Below are positions 20,238-29,824 of a stretch of DNA of 64,000 nt, in pieces; the stretch's first letter is position 1; the number at the start of each line of letters is the position of its first letter. A program made the position numbers and the translations under genes. A model generated the notes under the pieces. That model made no database searches. It was not told the origin of the DNA and saw only the letters and a program-made list of their open reading frames with translations. This DNA is from Bacteroidales bacterium (lineage in GTDB: Bacteria > Bacteroidota > Bacteroidia > Bacteroidales > UBA10428): NCBI GenBank assembly GCA_016928305.1, contig JAFGKY010000073.1:1-64000 (forward strand), read 5' to 3'.

Positions 20238-21053
20238 TTGACCATGGAGATACATTTACCGTACTTGCCCGATCGTCTGTTAAAACCCCGAGAAAAAGGA
20301 TTGACAATGATGATGGATAAAGGTCTGAGCATCAGGGATGTGGAGAACTTTATCGAAACCAGTGCTGCTTATACCGACCTTGTGAAACTCGGCTTTGGCA
20401 CAGCTGTTGTTACAGATCATATAATTGAAATCAAAATAAAACTGTATCAGGAGGCCAATATAAAAGCATACCTAGGGGGTACTCTATTCGAAGCGTTTGT
20501 AATACGTGGAATGTTTGATGATTATATAGAGCTGGTTGAAAAACTGAAACTTGATACAGCTGAGATTTCTGACGGTTCGATGTATATGCCCCATCAACAA
20601 AAACTTGATTTTATAAGCAAATTATCAAAATACGTAACCGTACTCTCCGAAGTAGGTTCCAAGCAAAAAGGTGTTGAAATTCCTGATGATATCTGGATTG
20701 AGATGATGAAAACAGAGCTTGCCGCGGGATCCTGGAAGGTCATTGCAGAAGCACGTGAAAGTGGAACGGTTGGCATTTACCACAATGACGGATCGGCTAA
20801 CGAAGAACTTATATCCAACATTACAAGCCGGATTGAGGCCAGTAAAATTCTTTGGGAAGCGCCAACCGGAAAACAACAGGTATGGTTTATCAAACTTCAG
20901 GGAGCTAATGTTAATCTGGGAAATATTGCCCCCGTTGATGTTATTCCGTTAGAATGTTTGCGGCGTGGCTTACGCGGAGATACGTTTTTTGATTTTCTTC
21001 CGGAGAAACTCAGGGAATACCGGCCTGATTCAGCAAAATATAAGGAGCTTTAG
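20238..21053 (+). CDS. comA: Phosphosulfolactate synthase (ComA family)
   Basis: RPKGLT-like REKGLTMMMDKGL, KLGFGTAVV, YLGGTLFE, EISDGSMYMP, VLSEVGSK, LWEAPTGKQQVWFI. Confidence 0.9.
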   Translation: MTMEIHLPYLPDRLLKPREKGLTMMMDKGLSIRDVENFIETSAAYTDLVKLGFGTAVVTDHIIEIKIKLYQEANIKAYLGGTLFEAFVIRGMFDDYIELVEKLKLDTAEISDGSMYMPHQQKLDFISKLSKYVTVLSEVGSKQKGVEIPDDIWIEMMKTELAAGSWKVIAEARESGTVGIYHNDGSANEELISNITSRIEASKILWEAPTGKQQVWFIKLQGANVNLGNIAPVDVIPLECLRRGLRGDTFFDFLPEKLREYRPDSAKYKEL

Positions 21054-21145
21054 CATCAGAAACACCTGTATAGGTTATTAAGAGCCTGTTGGGATGAATT
21101 ACTAGAATGATAATTAATTCAAGTTACCAGATATAAAATATTAAT

Positions 21146-21277
21146 ACGATTTAAGAACTAAGAATGATGATTTTTGATTTAAGAAGGGTAATTTTAGATT
21201 TATATAGTATTGATTATATTGTTGATACATTTTTTTTCATAAATCTTAAATCGTTAATCTTCAATCTTAAATCAATT
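21146..21277. repeat. Inverted pair of degenerate heptameric (7-bp period) arrays
   Basis: 21146-21208: ACGATTT AAGAACT AAGAATG ATGATTT TTGATTT AAGAAGG GTAATTT TAGATTT ATATAGT; 21243-21277: ATCTTAA ATCGTTA ATCTTCA ATCTTAA ATCAATT. Confidence 0.7.
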
Positions 21278-21379
21278 TTAATTTATTCTTTATACGTAGC
21301 AACTTAAGTTAATCATTTATATCGGGACTGTATCAGGATATCGAAAGCAGACATTGTTCATTTCTCAAAAATTATAACT

Positions 21380-22132
21380 ATGATATTATTTGGCCTTATA
21401 GGAAATCCTCTGTCGCATTCCTTTTCGAAGCAGTATTTTACGGATAAATTCAGGAAAGAAGCATTATCGGATCACAGGTATGAGAATTTTCCCCTCCGGT
21501 CAATGGAAGAGCTTCCAGAACTTATTGTCAAATATCCTGATCTGCAAGGACTCAATGTAACTATACCTTACAAAGAACAAGTTCTTCGTTTTCTTGACCA
21601 TTGTGATGAAAATGCTCGTGCCATTGGTGCTGTTAATACAATAAAAATAATCCGTGATAAAAGAAAGGCAATACTCGAAGGGTACAATACCGATGCCTTT
21701 GGATTTTATGCTTCCCTTAAACCCTTTCTGGATAAAGACGTGACAAATGCCCTGATACTGGGAACCGGCGGTGCCTCAAAAGCAATAGCACACGTGCTGA
21801 AGCATCTTGGTATTTCATTCCTTTTTGTATCCCGGCATCCAAAAAAAAGCAGTCAGATTTCTTATGAGCAGTTGTGTGGCCCTGTGCTATATATGCATCA
21901 ACTTATCATTAATACAACACCTGTTGGTATGCATCCGGATGAAGATGCTTTTCCGGATATCCCTTACGAATTTATTACAGGTAGACACATTTTATACGAT
22001 CTGATTTATAATCCGCTGGAAACAAAATTTCTGAAAAAAGGCAGGGAGATGGGTGCACATGTTATAAATGGATTGAATATGTTGCATTTGCAGGCTGAGA
22101 AGGCCTGGGAAATATGGAACAATGAAGGATAG
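21380..22132 (+). CDS. aroE: Shikimate dehydrogenase
   Basis: GLIGNPLSHSFS, LNVTIPYKE, ILGTGGASKAIAHVL, INTTPVGM. Confidence 0.95.
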   Translation: MILFGLIGNPLSHSFSKQYFTDKFRKEALSDHRYENFPLRSMEELPELIVKYPDLQGLNVTIPYKEQVLRFLDHCDENARAIGAVNTIKIIRDKRKAILEGYNTDAFGFYASLKPFLDKDVTNALILGTGGASKAIAHVLKHLGISFLFVSRHPKKSSQISYEQLCGPVLYMHQLIINTTPVGMHPDEDAFPDIPYEFITGRHILYDLIYNPLETKFLKKGREMGAHVINGLNMLHLQAEKAWEIWNNEG

Positions 22133-22157
22133 CCCGAAAAGCTCAGCCCTGACTTGA

Positions 22158-22682
22158 TTATGAGCCTGCTGTGGCCATTTCCTGCAATTTTGAACTGTAT
22201 TTTAATCCGTATTTTGTAAAATTTCCGGGATCCATCTCAAATTTAATTTTGTCTGAAAGCAGCACAAAGTTAATGGCTGATCCGGCATTCAGTGCTCCGT
22301 TTTTCTCGGTAATTAACAACACACTTTTCCCCTGAACCGCATTTACTATTTCATCCATCTGTTTGGTACGTGCAAAGGGAATAAACAATATATGACAGGT
22401 TGTTATTTCCTGAAGGGTTTTATATCGTTTTATCTGAATATCCTGTGTCCCGACTTTTTTCCCCATGGCATAGGTTTCCAGCTCATCTGCAACGGAGGAT
22501 ACTCCGTAGACACCTATAACAAAATATCCCGATCTGTTAGATAAAGGCCATTCAACAAGACGTGAGAAGTTGTAAATAAACATAGCCTGAGCTTTTGCTA
22601 TCCCTGTTTGTGCCTGCAAAGGTATAGTCAGCGCAATAATTCCCAGGCAGCAAGAAATGATTTTCATTGTTATTCTTTTCAT
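22158..22682 (-). CDS. YfiR/DUF4154-family secreted protein (copy 1)
   Basis: AKAQAMFIYNFSRLVEWP, CHILFIPFARTKQM, KSVLLITEKNGALNAGSAINFVLLSDKIKFEMD. Confidence 0.82.
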   Translation of the reverse strand: MKRITMKIISCCLGIIALTIPLQAQTGIAKAQAMFIYNFSRLVEWPLSNRSGYFVIGVYGVSSVADELETYAMGKKVGTQDIQIKRYKTLQEITTCHILFIPFARTKQMDEIVNAVQGKSVLLITEKNGALNAGSAINFVLLSDKIKFEMDPGNFTKYGLKYSSKLQEMATAGS

Positions 22683-22796
22683 CGCTATATCATTATATAT
22701 CTACTCTATAATGACTCAAATATCGAGCCAAGATAACATAAAAACCAATTATAAACGAATTTTCTGTGAAACGGAATTCGGATTTAAAATGGAAGA

Positions 22797-23309
22797 TCAG
22801 GCCCCTGACAGAGCCATTTCTTCGAGCTTGGAGCTGACTTTAATGCCACGTTTGCTTGCATTTTCAGCTTTTAATTCAAATTTAAGCTTATCTTCCAGTA
22901 TAATGAAGTTAATAACTGAACCTTCATTCAGTGCTCCGTTTTTTTCAGTAATGACCAGGGTACTCTTTCCCTGGATAGCAGAGGTAACTTCAGTCAATTG
23001 CCTTGACTTGGCAAACGGAATAAATAGGATATGGCAAGAACCTATTTCCTGAACTGTTTTGTACCGCATAACCTGAATATCCTGTGCACCTACCTTTTTG
23101 CCCTTGGTATATAGGTCAAGTTCTTCTGCAACAGCAGAAGTTCCTAATACGCCTATTATAAAGGGGCCCGTTTTATAAGTTGCAGGCCATTCAATTAACC
23201 TGGAAAAATTGAATATAAACATGGCCTGAGCTTTGGGAATACCCATCTGTGAATAGGATATATTAAGTAAAAGCGCCAGTTTAATCAGTAATATTGTGAT
23301 CTTTTTCAT
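22797..23309 (-). CDS. YfiR/DUF4154-family secreted protein (copy 2)
   Basis: Clear full-length paralogue of the neighbouring ORF. Confidence 0.82.
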   Translation of the reverse strand: MKKITILLIKLALLLNISYSQMGIPKAQAMFIFNFSRLIEWPATYKTGPFIIGVLGTSAVAEELDLYTKGKKVGAQDIQVMRYKTVQEIGSCHILFIPFAKSRQLTEVTSAIQGKSTLVITEKNGALNEGSVINFIILEDKLKFELKAENASKRGIKVSSKLEEMALSGA

Positions 23310-23426
23310 AATACATAATGAAGATAATGCATACTTATATACGATGATCCAGTTAAAATGTTATACAATAATACTATATAACCCATTTTAATTTGTACAT
23401 GTTCTTAGAAAAAATATGAACAATTG

Positions 23427-24182
23427 TTATAATTTAATGGTTGATGGATACATTATGCGGGTTAAAAAAAGGCCTTTTGCCGGAGCTGACCTTGCAGTTT
23501 CCTTGCGATTCGCTGCAAGAACAATTTGAGTGAGTCTCTCCAGGGATATTTTTCCCCTTCCTGCTTCAACTAAGGTACCCACAATGGCCCTTACCATATT
23601 TCTCAGAAACCGGTCTGCTGTTATCGTAAAAGTAATCGTATTGTTATTCTCTGTCCAGGCAGCCTGTGATAATTTGCAGATGCTTGTCTTGACCTGGGAA
23701 TGATATTTGCTAAAGCTTTTAAAGTCTTCGATCTTAAGTAATACCTCAGCGGCCTTGTTCATTCGCTGGATATCCAGATTATGAGGATAATACCATGAAA
23801 AATCAGTTTCGAACGGATCTTTGCTTCGGCTGATACGATATTCATAGGTTCTTGACAATGCGCTGAAACGTGCATGAGCATCATTTGTCACGCGGTATAT
23901 ATCGTTAACAGCAATATCGATTGGTAATATGCTGTTAATGCCATATAATAACTTATGTTTTTTAACCGGATCATATAAATCGCTTTCAAAATGGGCTGCA
24001 AAATAACGTGCATGGACTCCCGTATCCGTTCGGCCGGCTCCAACTGTCTCAATCGTTTCTTTCAATACAACGGACAGAGCATGATTCACTATATCCTGGA
24101 CGGTGCTGGCGTTTGGTTGTTTCTGCCAGCCATGGTAGGCTGTGCCTTTAAAAGCAAGTTCAATGAAATACCTTTTTTTCAT
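23427..24182 (-). CDS. truA: tRNA pseudouridine(38-40) synthase
   Basis: FKGTAYHGWQKQPNASTVQ, VGAGRTDTGVHA, RFLRNMVRAIVGTL. Confidence 0.96.
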   Translation of the reverse strand: MKKRYFIELAFKGTAYHGWQKQPNASTVQDIVNHALSVVLKETIETVGAGRTDTGVHARYFAAHFESDLYDPVKKHKLLYGINSILPIDIAVNDIYRVTNDAHARFSALSRTYEYRISRSKDPFETDFSWYYPHNLDIQRMNKAAEVLLKIEDFKSFSKYHSQVKTSICKLSQAAWTENNNTITFTITADRFLRNMVRAIVGTLVEAGRGKISLERLTQIVLAANRKETARSAPAKGLFLTRIMYPSTIKL

Positions 24183-24456
24183 ATAAATCCAACAGAATAT
24201 AGGAAGAATAAAGGTGCGATACTTTATTCACATTCGCAACACCGTTAAGCTGTTCATAAATATACACACGGGCCTGATTGAGAACTGCTGCTTTCAATGC
24301 TGATACGGGGTTTAACAATTTTTAACATAATACAAAAAGAAGATTTTTAAATAGTTCACATATTTGCATTTTCTAAATAAAAGCATAGGTGGTATGAATA
24401 TTGTTATCACAATTATATAAATATAAAATATACAGTACATCAAAATACGAAAAATT

Positions 24457-25455
24457 ATGGGTGAAATTGCTTTTCAGATTCGTGAACTGAATGAGAAAAT
24501 CGAACGGGAAAGTGCTTTTGTTGATATGATTAACAATGAGATACGGAAGGTCATTGTTGGACAGAAGCACCTGATTGACAGCCTTCTGGTGGCTTTATTA
24601 TCCGATGGTCATGTGTTGCTGGAAGGAGTACCCGGTTTGGCTAAAACGTTGGCAATTAAAACACTGGCTGATACCATCGATGCACAGTTTGCCCGTATAC
24701 AGTTTACGCCCGACCTGCTTCCGGCAGACCTGATCGGTACCATGATATACAGTCAGAAGAAAGAGGAATTCGTTGTTCGTAAAGGGCCTGTTTTTGCCAA
24801 TCTTATTCTGTCCGATGAAATAAACCGGTCACCGGCAAAAGTACAGAGTGCCTTGCTTGAAGCAATGCAGGAAAAACAAGTCACGATTGGCACCCAATCC
24901 TTTGAGCTTCCCCGGCCTTTTATGGTTCTTGCCACGCAGAATCCCATTGAGCAGGAAGGAACCTATCCTCTTCCTGAAGCTCAGGTTGATCGCTTTATGT
25001 TGAAGGTAGTGATTACTTATCCTACCAAAGATGAAGAAAAGCTGATTATGCGGGAAAACCTTGCAATGGAGTTTCCACAAGCAAGGAAAATTGTTAAGAC
25101 TGAAGATATTGAAAAAGCTCGTAGTATCGTTAAGGAAGTATATATGGATGAAAAAATTGAGCAATACATTCTGGATATCGTGTTTGCGACACGTTTCCCG
25201 GCTCAGTACAAACTTGCTCAATTCTCCAGTCTGATCAGTTACGGAGGTTCACCGCGTGCCAGCATTAACCTGGCCAAGGCAGCTAAGGCTTTTGCATTTA
25301 TCAGGCGAAGGGGTTATGTAATACCTGAAGATGTGAGAGCTGTTTGTCACGATGTGATGAGACATCGTATGGGTCTTACTTATGAGGCTGAAGCAGAGAA
25401 TGTTACATCTGAAGATATTATTACTGAAGTGTTGAATAATATTGAAGTGCCATGA
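24457..25455 (+). CDS. MoxR-family AAA+ ATPase
   Basis: EGVPGLAKTLAIKTLA, DEINRSPAKVQSALLEAMQEKQVT, ATQNPIEQEGTYPLPEAQVDRF. Confidence 0.96.
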   Translation: MGEIAFQIRELNEKIERESAFVDMINNEIRKVIVGQKHLIDSLLVALLSDGHVLLEGVPGLAKTLAIKTLADTIDAQFARIQFTPDLLPADLIGTMIYSQKKEEFVVRKGPVFANLILSDEINRSPAKVQSALLEAMQEKQVTIGTQSFELPRPFMVLATQNPIEQEGTYPLPEAQVDRFMLKVVITYPTKDEEKLIMRENLAMEFPQARKIVKTEDIEKARSIVKEVYMDEKIEQYILDIVFATRFPAQYKLAQFSSLISYGGSPRASINLAKAAKAFAFIRRRGYVIPEDVRAVCHDVMRHRMGLTYEAEAENVTSEDIITEVLNNIEVP

Positions 25456-25465
25456 TCATTGAGCT

Positions 25466-25867
25466 ATGCGTATAGTTTTTTTATATATATTATTGGTATT
25501 CTCCTTTCATGCTTCCGCTCAAAATTACATTGGTATGCATAAGGATGAAATCATTCTGTTGATGAAGCAGAATCAGCCCAATTTTAAACTGGATAGGAAT
25601 TCTGTCAACCGTTCATACAACTGTATCAAATTTGTTGATAAGATTTCCGAACAGACCATTTTATTCTTTCTTTCTCAGCAAGATAAATGTACTTATGTCC
25701 GATGGATGTCAGATTATTCTAACCTGAATGAAATAATCACTGAACTCAATAATAAATATAAAAAGAAAGATAAGGTTACATGGTGTTATATGGATAAAGG
25801 ACAGGAATATATTGTAAAACTTGAGAAAGGTCAATGGTTTTTCACTGTGAGTATTCGTAAAAAGTAA
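25466..25867 (+). CDS. Small secreted protein of unknown function inside the MoxR/DUF58 operon
   Basis: 133 aa with signal peptide (FSFHASAQ); tight spacing to both neighbours. Confidence 0.7.
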   Translation: MRIVFLYILLVFSFHASAQNYIGMHKDEIILLMKQNQPNFKLDRNSVNRSYNCIKFVDKISEQTILFFLSQQDKCTYVRWMSDYSNLNEIITELNNKYKKKDKVTWCYMDKGQEYIVKLEKGQWFFTVSIRKK

Positions 25868-25880
25868 AACCGGGGATAAC

Positions 25881-26747
25881 GTGGAAGCTTCTGAACTGAT
25901 AAAACGTGTCAGAAAAATTGAGATCAAGACCAGGGGATTATCCGAGCATATTTTTGCCGGACAATATCATTCAGCCTTCAAAGGGAAAGGAATGACCTTT
26001 AGTGAAGTACGTGAGTACCAATACGGAGATGATATCCGCAATGTGGACTGGAATGTCACGGCACGTTTTAACCATCCATATAGTAAAATATATGAAGAGG
26101 AGAGGGAACTTACTGTAATGCTGATGGTTGATGTGAGTGGTTCGCGCGATTTCGGTTCCAGCCATCAGATGAAGAAAAATATGATGACAGAAATTGCAGC
26201 CGTTATCGCTTTTTCTGCTATTCAGAACAACGATAAGGTGGGAGTTATTTTATTCAGTGACAGGATTGAAAAGTTCATCCCCCCTAAAAAAGGCAGATCA
26301 CATATGCTCAGAATAATTAGAGAGCTCATTGATTTTGAACCGGTAAGCCGTAGTACTAATCTTACTGAACCTTTGCGTTACCTTACAAACGCAATAAAAA
26401 GAAGAAGTATCGCCTTTCTGATTTCTGATTTTATGGGCAGTGATTTTGAAGAGTCTATCCGGATAGCCAAGAAAAAACACGATGTCGTGAGTGTTTGGGT
26501 ATACGACAACCGTGAAACCGACCTTCCGCCTGTTGGCCTGATAAAATTGAAAGATGCTGAAACGAATGAAGAACAATGGGTAGATAGCTCCAGCAGGTTT
26601 GTTCGTGACGCTTATCGCAAGGCCTGGAAAAGAAAGCAGGAAGATCTGAATGAACTGTTTAAAAAGGCCGGTGTTGATTATGTTGCTGTAGCAACGGATA
26701 AAGACTATGTTAAACCGCTCATCTCCCTTTTTAAACACAGGTATTAA
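25881..26747 (+). CDS. DUF58-domain (vWA-like) protein
   Basis: FAGQYHSAFKGKGMTFSEVREYQYGDDIRNVDWNVTARFNHPYSKIYEEERELTVMLMVDVSGS. Confidence 0.95.
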   Translation: MEASELIKRVRKIEIKTRGLSEHIFAGQYHSAFKGKGMTFSEVREYQYGDDIRNVDWNVTARFNHPYSKIYEEERELTVMLMVDVSGSRDFGSSHQMKKNMMTEIAAVIAFSAIQNNDKVGVILFSDRIEKFIPPKKGRSHMLRIIRELIDFEPVSRSTNLTEPLRYLTNAIKRRSIAFLISDFMGSDFEESIRIAKKKHDVVSVWVYDNRETDLPPVGLIKLKDAETNEEQWVDSSSRFVRDAYRKAWKRKQEDLNELFKKAGVDYVAVATDKDYVKPLISLFKHRY

Positions 26748-26759
26748 AAAGTAACCGTT

Positions 26760-27767
26760 TTGATAATGGAGAAAATTGGCTGGAAAAGAACAGGAATAGG
26801 CCTGATAATGGTGCTTGTTACCTTGGTAACTCCACGCTGCATGTACGCACAGGTGATCCGTGCTCAGGCTGTGCTTGATACCAATACCATCGACCTGGGA
26901 GGTCAGGTGAAGATGAATCTGATCGTTGAAAAACCCTCCGGTTCGGTTGTTGAATTTCCGTCATTCAATGATACTCTGTTCGGAGCAATTGAGATCCTGT
27001 ATAAAGGCGAAATCGATTCCTCACGAAAACGGGATAACCAGATAATACTCAGTCAACAATTAATCCTCACGGTATTTGATACAGGTTTGTTTTATATTCC
27101 TCCTATTCCATTTGTTTACCGGTCTGAACAGTATATGGATACAATCCGGTCAGCTGCCAATTATCTTGAAGTCCTGTCATTTCCCATCGATACAGCTAAT
27201 ACCATCAGGGATATCAAAGGAATTTACAAAGCACCGTTGAGTTTTAGAGAAATATTTCCCTTTGTATTGCTGTTTCTTGCTCTTATCTTAATTGTTTGGT
27301 TCATTGTATACTATTATAAAAAGAAAAAACGAAATGAACCAATCATGGCCAGATTCCAGCCAATTGACCCTCCTGATGTGGTTGCACTAAGGGAATTGGA
27401 TCGGTTGAAGGTTGAAAAGCTTTGGCAACAAGGCAGAATCAAGGAATATTATTCCCGTCTGTCGGAAATAATCCGCATTTACATTGAGGGACGATACAGT
27501 ATTACAGCACTTGAACAAACATCATACGAGATTCTGGCAGCTGTCCAGGACATACTCGGCCGGGATTCCAACTATGCTATGCTTAAAGCACTGCTTCAAT
27601 TGTCTGATTTGGTTAAGTTTGCCAAGGCAGATCCTGACCCGGATGAGAATCACAATCAACTTGAAAATGCATACCTTTTTATCAGGAATACCCGTCATCA
27701 GCCGATAGATGACGGTAGTAAATCCAATCCAAAACCACACCCGGAAAATATTAATGTTGAAATCTGA
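26760..27767 (+). CDS. BatD-like/DUF4381-type membrane protein of the Bat operon
   Basis: Signal peptide, Ig-like extracytoplasmic part, central TM, cytoplasmic tail with YSRLSEIIRIYIEGRY; operon context. Confidence 0.7.
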   Translation: MIMEKIGWKRTGIGLIMVLVTLVTPRCMYAQVIRAQAVLDTNTIDLGGQVKMNLIVEKPSGSVVEFPSFNDTLFGAIEILYKGEIDSSRKRDNQIILSQQLILTVFDTGLFYIPPIPFVYRSEQYMDTIRSAANYLEVLSFPIDTANTIRDIKGIYKAPLSFREIFPFVLLFLALILIVWFIVYYYKKKKRNEPIMARFQPIDPPDVVALRELDRLKVEKLWQQGRIKEYYSRLSEIIRIYIEGRYSITALEQTSYEILAAVQDILGRDSNYAMLKALLQLSDLVKFAKADPDPDENHNQLENAYLFIRNTRHQPIDDGSKSNPKPHPENINVEI

Positions 27768-27770
27768 AGT

Positions 27771-28766
27771 ATGACTGCTGTTGAATTTGCACATCCGCAT
27801 TACCTGTACCTGTTGCTTGGGATAATACCGTTCATCGTATGGTATATTCTGAGGAATAAATCGCTGCAGGCTCATTTGCAAATTTCATCGGTAGATCCAC
27901 TGAAACCAATAGCTAAAACCTCCAAGGTAAACCTCCGGCATATCCCTTTTATACTGAGAATGTTGACTCTTATTCTCATCATCGTTGTATTAGCCCGTCC
28001 GCAATCAACTGACCGGCATGAAAAGACAACCACTGAAGGAATTGATATTATACTGGCCATCGATATTTCAGGCAGTATGCTTGCCCGGGATTTTACTCCC
28101 GACAGACTGGAAGCTGCAAAAGATGTAGCTGTTGAATTTATATCCGGTAGGCCTTATGACCGTATCGGTCTTGTTGTTTTCAGTGCCGAAAGCTTTACAC
28201 AATGTCCGCTTACAACCGATCATGCAGTATTGATTAACCTTTTTAAGGATATAAAGAGTGGTATTATCGAAGACGGAACGGCCATCGGGCTTGGTCTTGC
28301 TAATGCGGTAAAAAGACTTAAAGATAGCGATGCCATAAGCAAGGTAATTATTTTGCTGACTGACGGAATGAACAACACAGGTTCGGTTGATCCGCTCACC
28401 GCAGCAGAGATCGCAAAGACATTTGGAATCAGGGTATACACTATTGGTGTAGGAATCAAGGGAATGGCACCTTATCCGTTTCAGGATGTTTTTGGACGTA
28501 CCGTGATACAAAAAGTACCGGTTGAAATCGACGAGCCAACCTTGCAGGAAATTGCAGATATGACAAATGGTAGTTATTTCAGAGCAACCAATAATGAGAA
28601 ACTGAGGCAGATATATGTAGAAATTGATAAGCTCGAGAAATCAAAAATTGATGTGAAAGAGTATAGCCGCAAGCAGGAGGAATACAGAGTGTATGCCGGC
28701 ATGGCTCTGTTACTACTGTTGATTGAGGTACTCCTTCGCTATATTGTCTTCAGGGGTATACCATAA
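27771..28766 (+). CDS. batA: vWA-domain protein BatA
   Basis: N-terminal TMs; MIDAS-like DIILAIDISGSMLARDFTPDRLEAAK, LTDGMNNTG. Confidence 0.9.
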   Translation: MTAVEFAHPHYLYLLLGIIPFIVWYILRNKSLQAHLQISSVDPLKPIAKTSKVNLRHIPFILRMLTLILIIVVLARPQSTDRHEKTTTEGIDIILAIDISGSMLARDFTPDRLEAAKDVAVEFISGRPYDRIGLVVFSAESFTQCPLTTDHAVLINLFKDIKSGIIEDGTAIGLGLANAVKRLKDSDAISKVIILLTDGMNNTGSVDPLTAAEIAKTFGIRVYTIGVGIKGMAPYPFQDVFGRTVIQKVPVEIDEPTLQEIADMTNGSYFRATNNEKLRQIYVEIDKLEKSKIDVKEYSRKQEEYRVYAGMALLLLLIEVLLRYIVFRGIP

Positions 28767-28777
28767 AAAAGTGTATT

Positions 28778-29824
28778 ATGGAAAAAGCAATTTTCAGGTT
28801 TGCACATCAGGAATACTTATGGTTACTGGCTGTTCTGCCTGTATTGATGGCTGTTTATGCCGGCTTTGTATGGAATAAGCAACGATCCATAAAAAAATTC
28901 GGTGATCCGGGCATATTGTCAGCATTGATGCCTTTTGCCTCTGTGAGCCGGAGTCACTATAAATTTATTCTTTTGCTGTTAAGCTTCGGTTTTTTGATAG
29001 TGGCCATTGCCGGACCGCAATTTGGTTCAAAAATAAAGGAAATTAAGCGAAAAGGCATTGAAATAATGATTGCGCTGGATGTTTCAAATAGTATGATGGC
29101 AAGGGATATAGAACCCAATCGGCTGGAACGGGCAAAACAGGCTATCTCAAAACTGATTGACAAACTTGAAAATGATCGGCTTGGATTAATTGTTTTTGCC
29201 GGTGATGCCTATATACAGATACCCATGACCGGAGATTATACATCAGCCAAAATGTTTCTTTCCGGTATCAATACAGCAATGGTATCTAGGCAGGGTACGG
29301 CAATTGGTTCGGCCATAGAGCTGGGCATGAAATCCTTCAGTCCCCGGGAAGAAACAAACAAGGCAATTGTAATTATTAGCGATGGTGAGAATCACGAGGG
29401 AAGCGCAGTCGATATGGCCCGCAATGCAGCTGAAAAGGGCATTAAAGTATATACAATAGGCATTGGTCTCCCTGAAGGAGTTCCTATCCCTGATTCCGAT
29501 AAATCCTATATTCGAGAATACCGCCGTGATAGAAACGGGAATATTGTTACAACGCGACTGAATGAGCAAATGCTCAATGAAATCGCACATGCGGGAAACG
29601 GCAAATATTTCAGGGCAACCTCGGGGAATATAGGATTGAATGATCTTCATACGGTGTTGAACCGGCTTGATAAAACGGAAATGGAATCGAAAACCTACTC
29701 GGAATACGAAGAACAGTTTCCAGCCATAATCTGGATTGTCCTGACTTTACTTATTTTCGAATTGCTCTTGCTTGAAAGAAAAAACAAATGGTTTACAAAA
29801 ATTTCGATATTTAAACAAGCATGA
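28778..29824 (+). CDS. batB: vWA-domain protein BatB
   Basis: IMIALDVSNSMMARDIEPNRLERAKQ, ISDGENHEGSA; adjacent to batA. Confidence 0.9.
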   Translation: MEKAIFRFAHQEYLWLLAVLPVLMAVYAGFVWNKQRSIKKFGDPGILSALMPFASVSRSHYKFILLLLSFGFLIVAIAGPQFGSKIKEIKRKGIEIMIALDVSNSMMARDIEPNRLERAKQAISKLIDKLENDRLGLIVFAGDAYIQIPMTGDYTSAKMFLSGINTAMVSRQGTAIGSAIELGMKSFSPREETNKAIVIISDGENHEGSAVDMARNAAEKGIKVYTIGIGLPEGVPIPDSDKSYIREYRRDRNGNIVTTRLNEQMLNEIAHAGNGKYFRATSGNIGLNDLHTVLNRLDKTEMESKTYSEYEEQFPAIIWIVLTLLIFELLLLERKNKWFTKISIFKQA

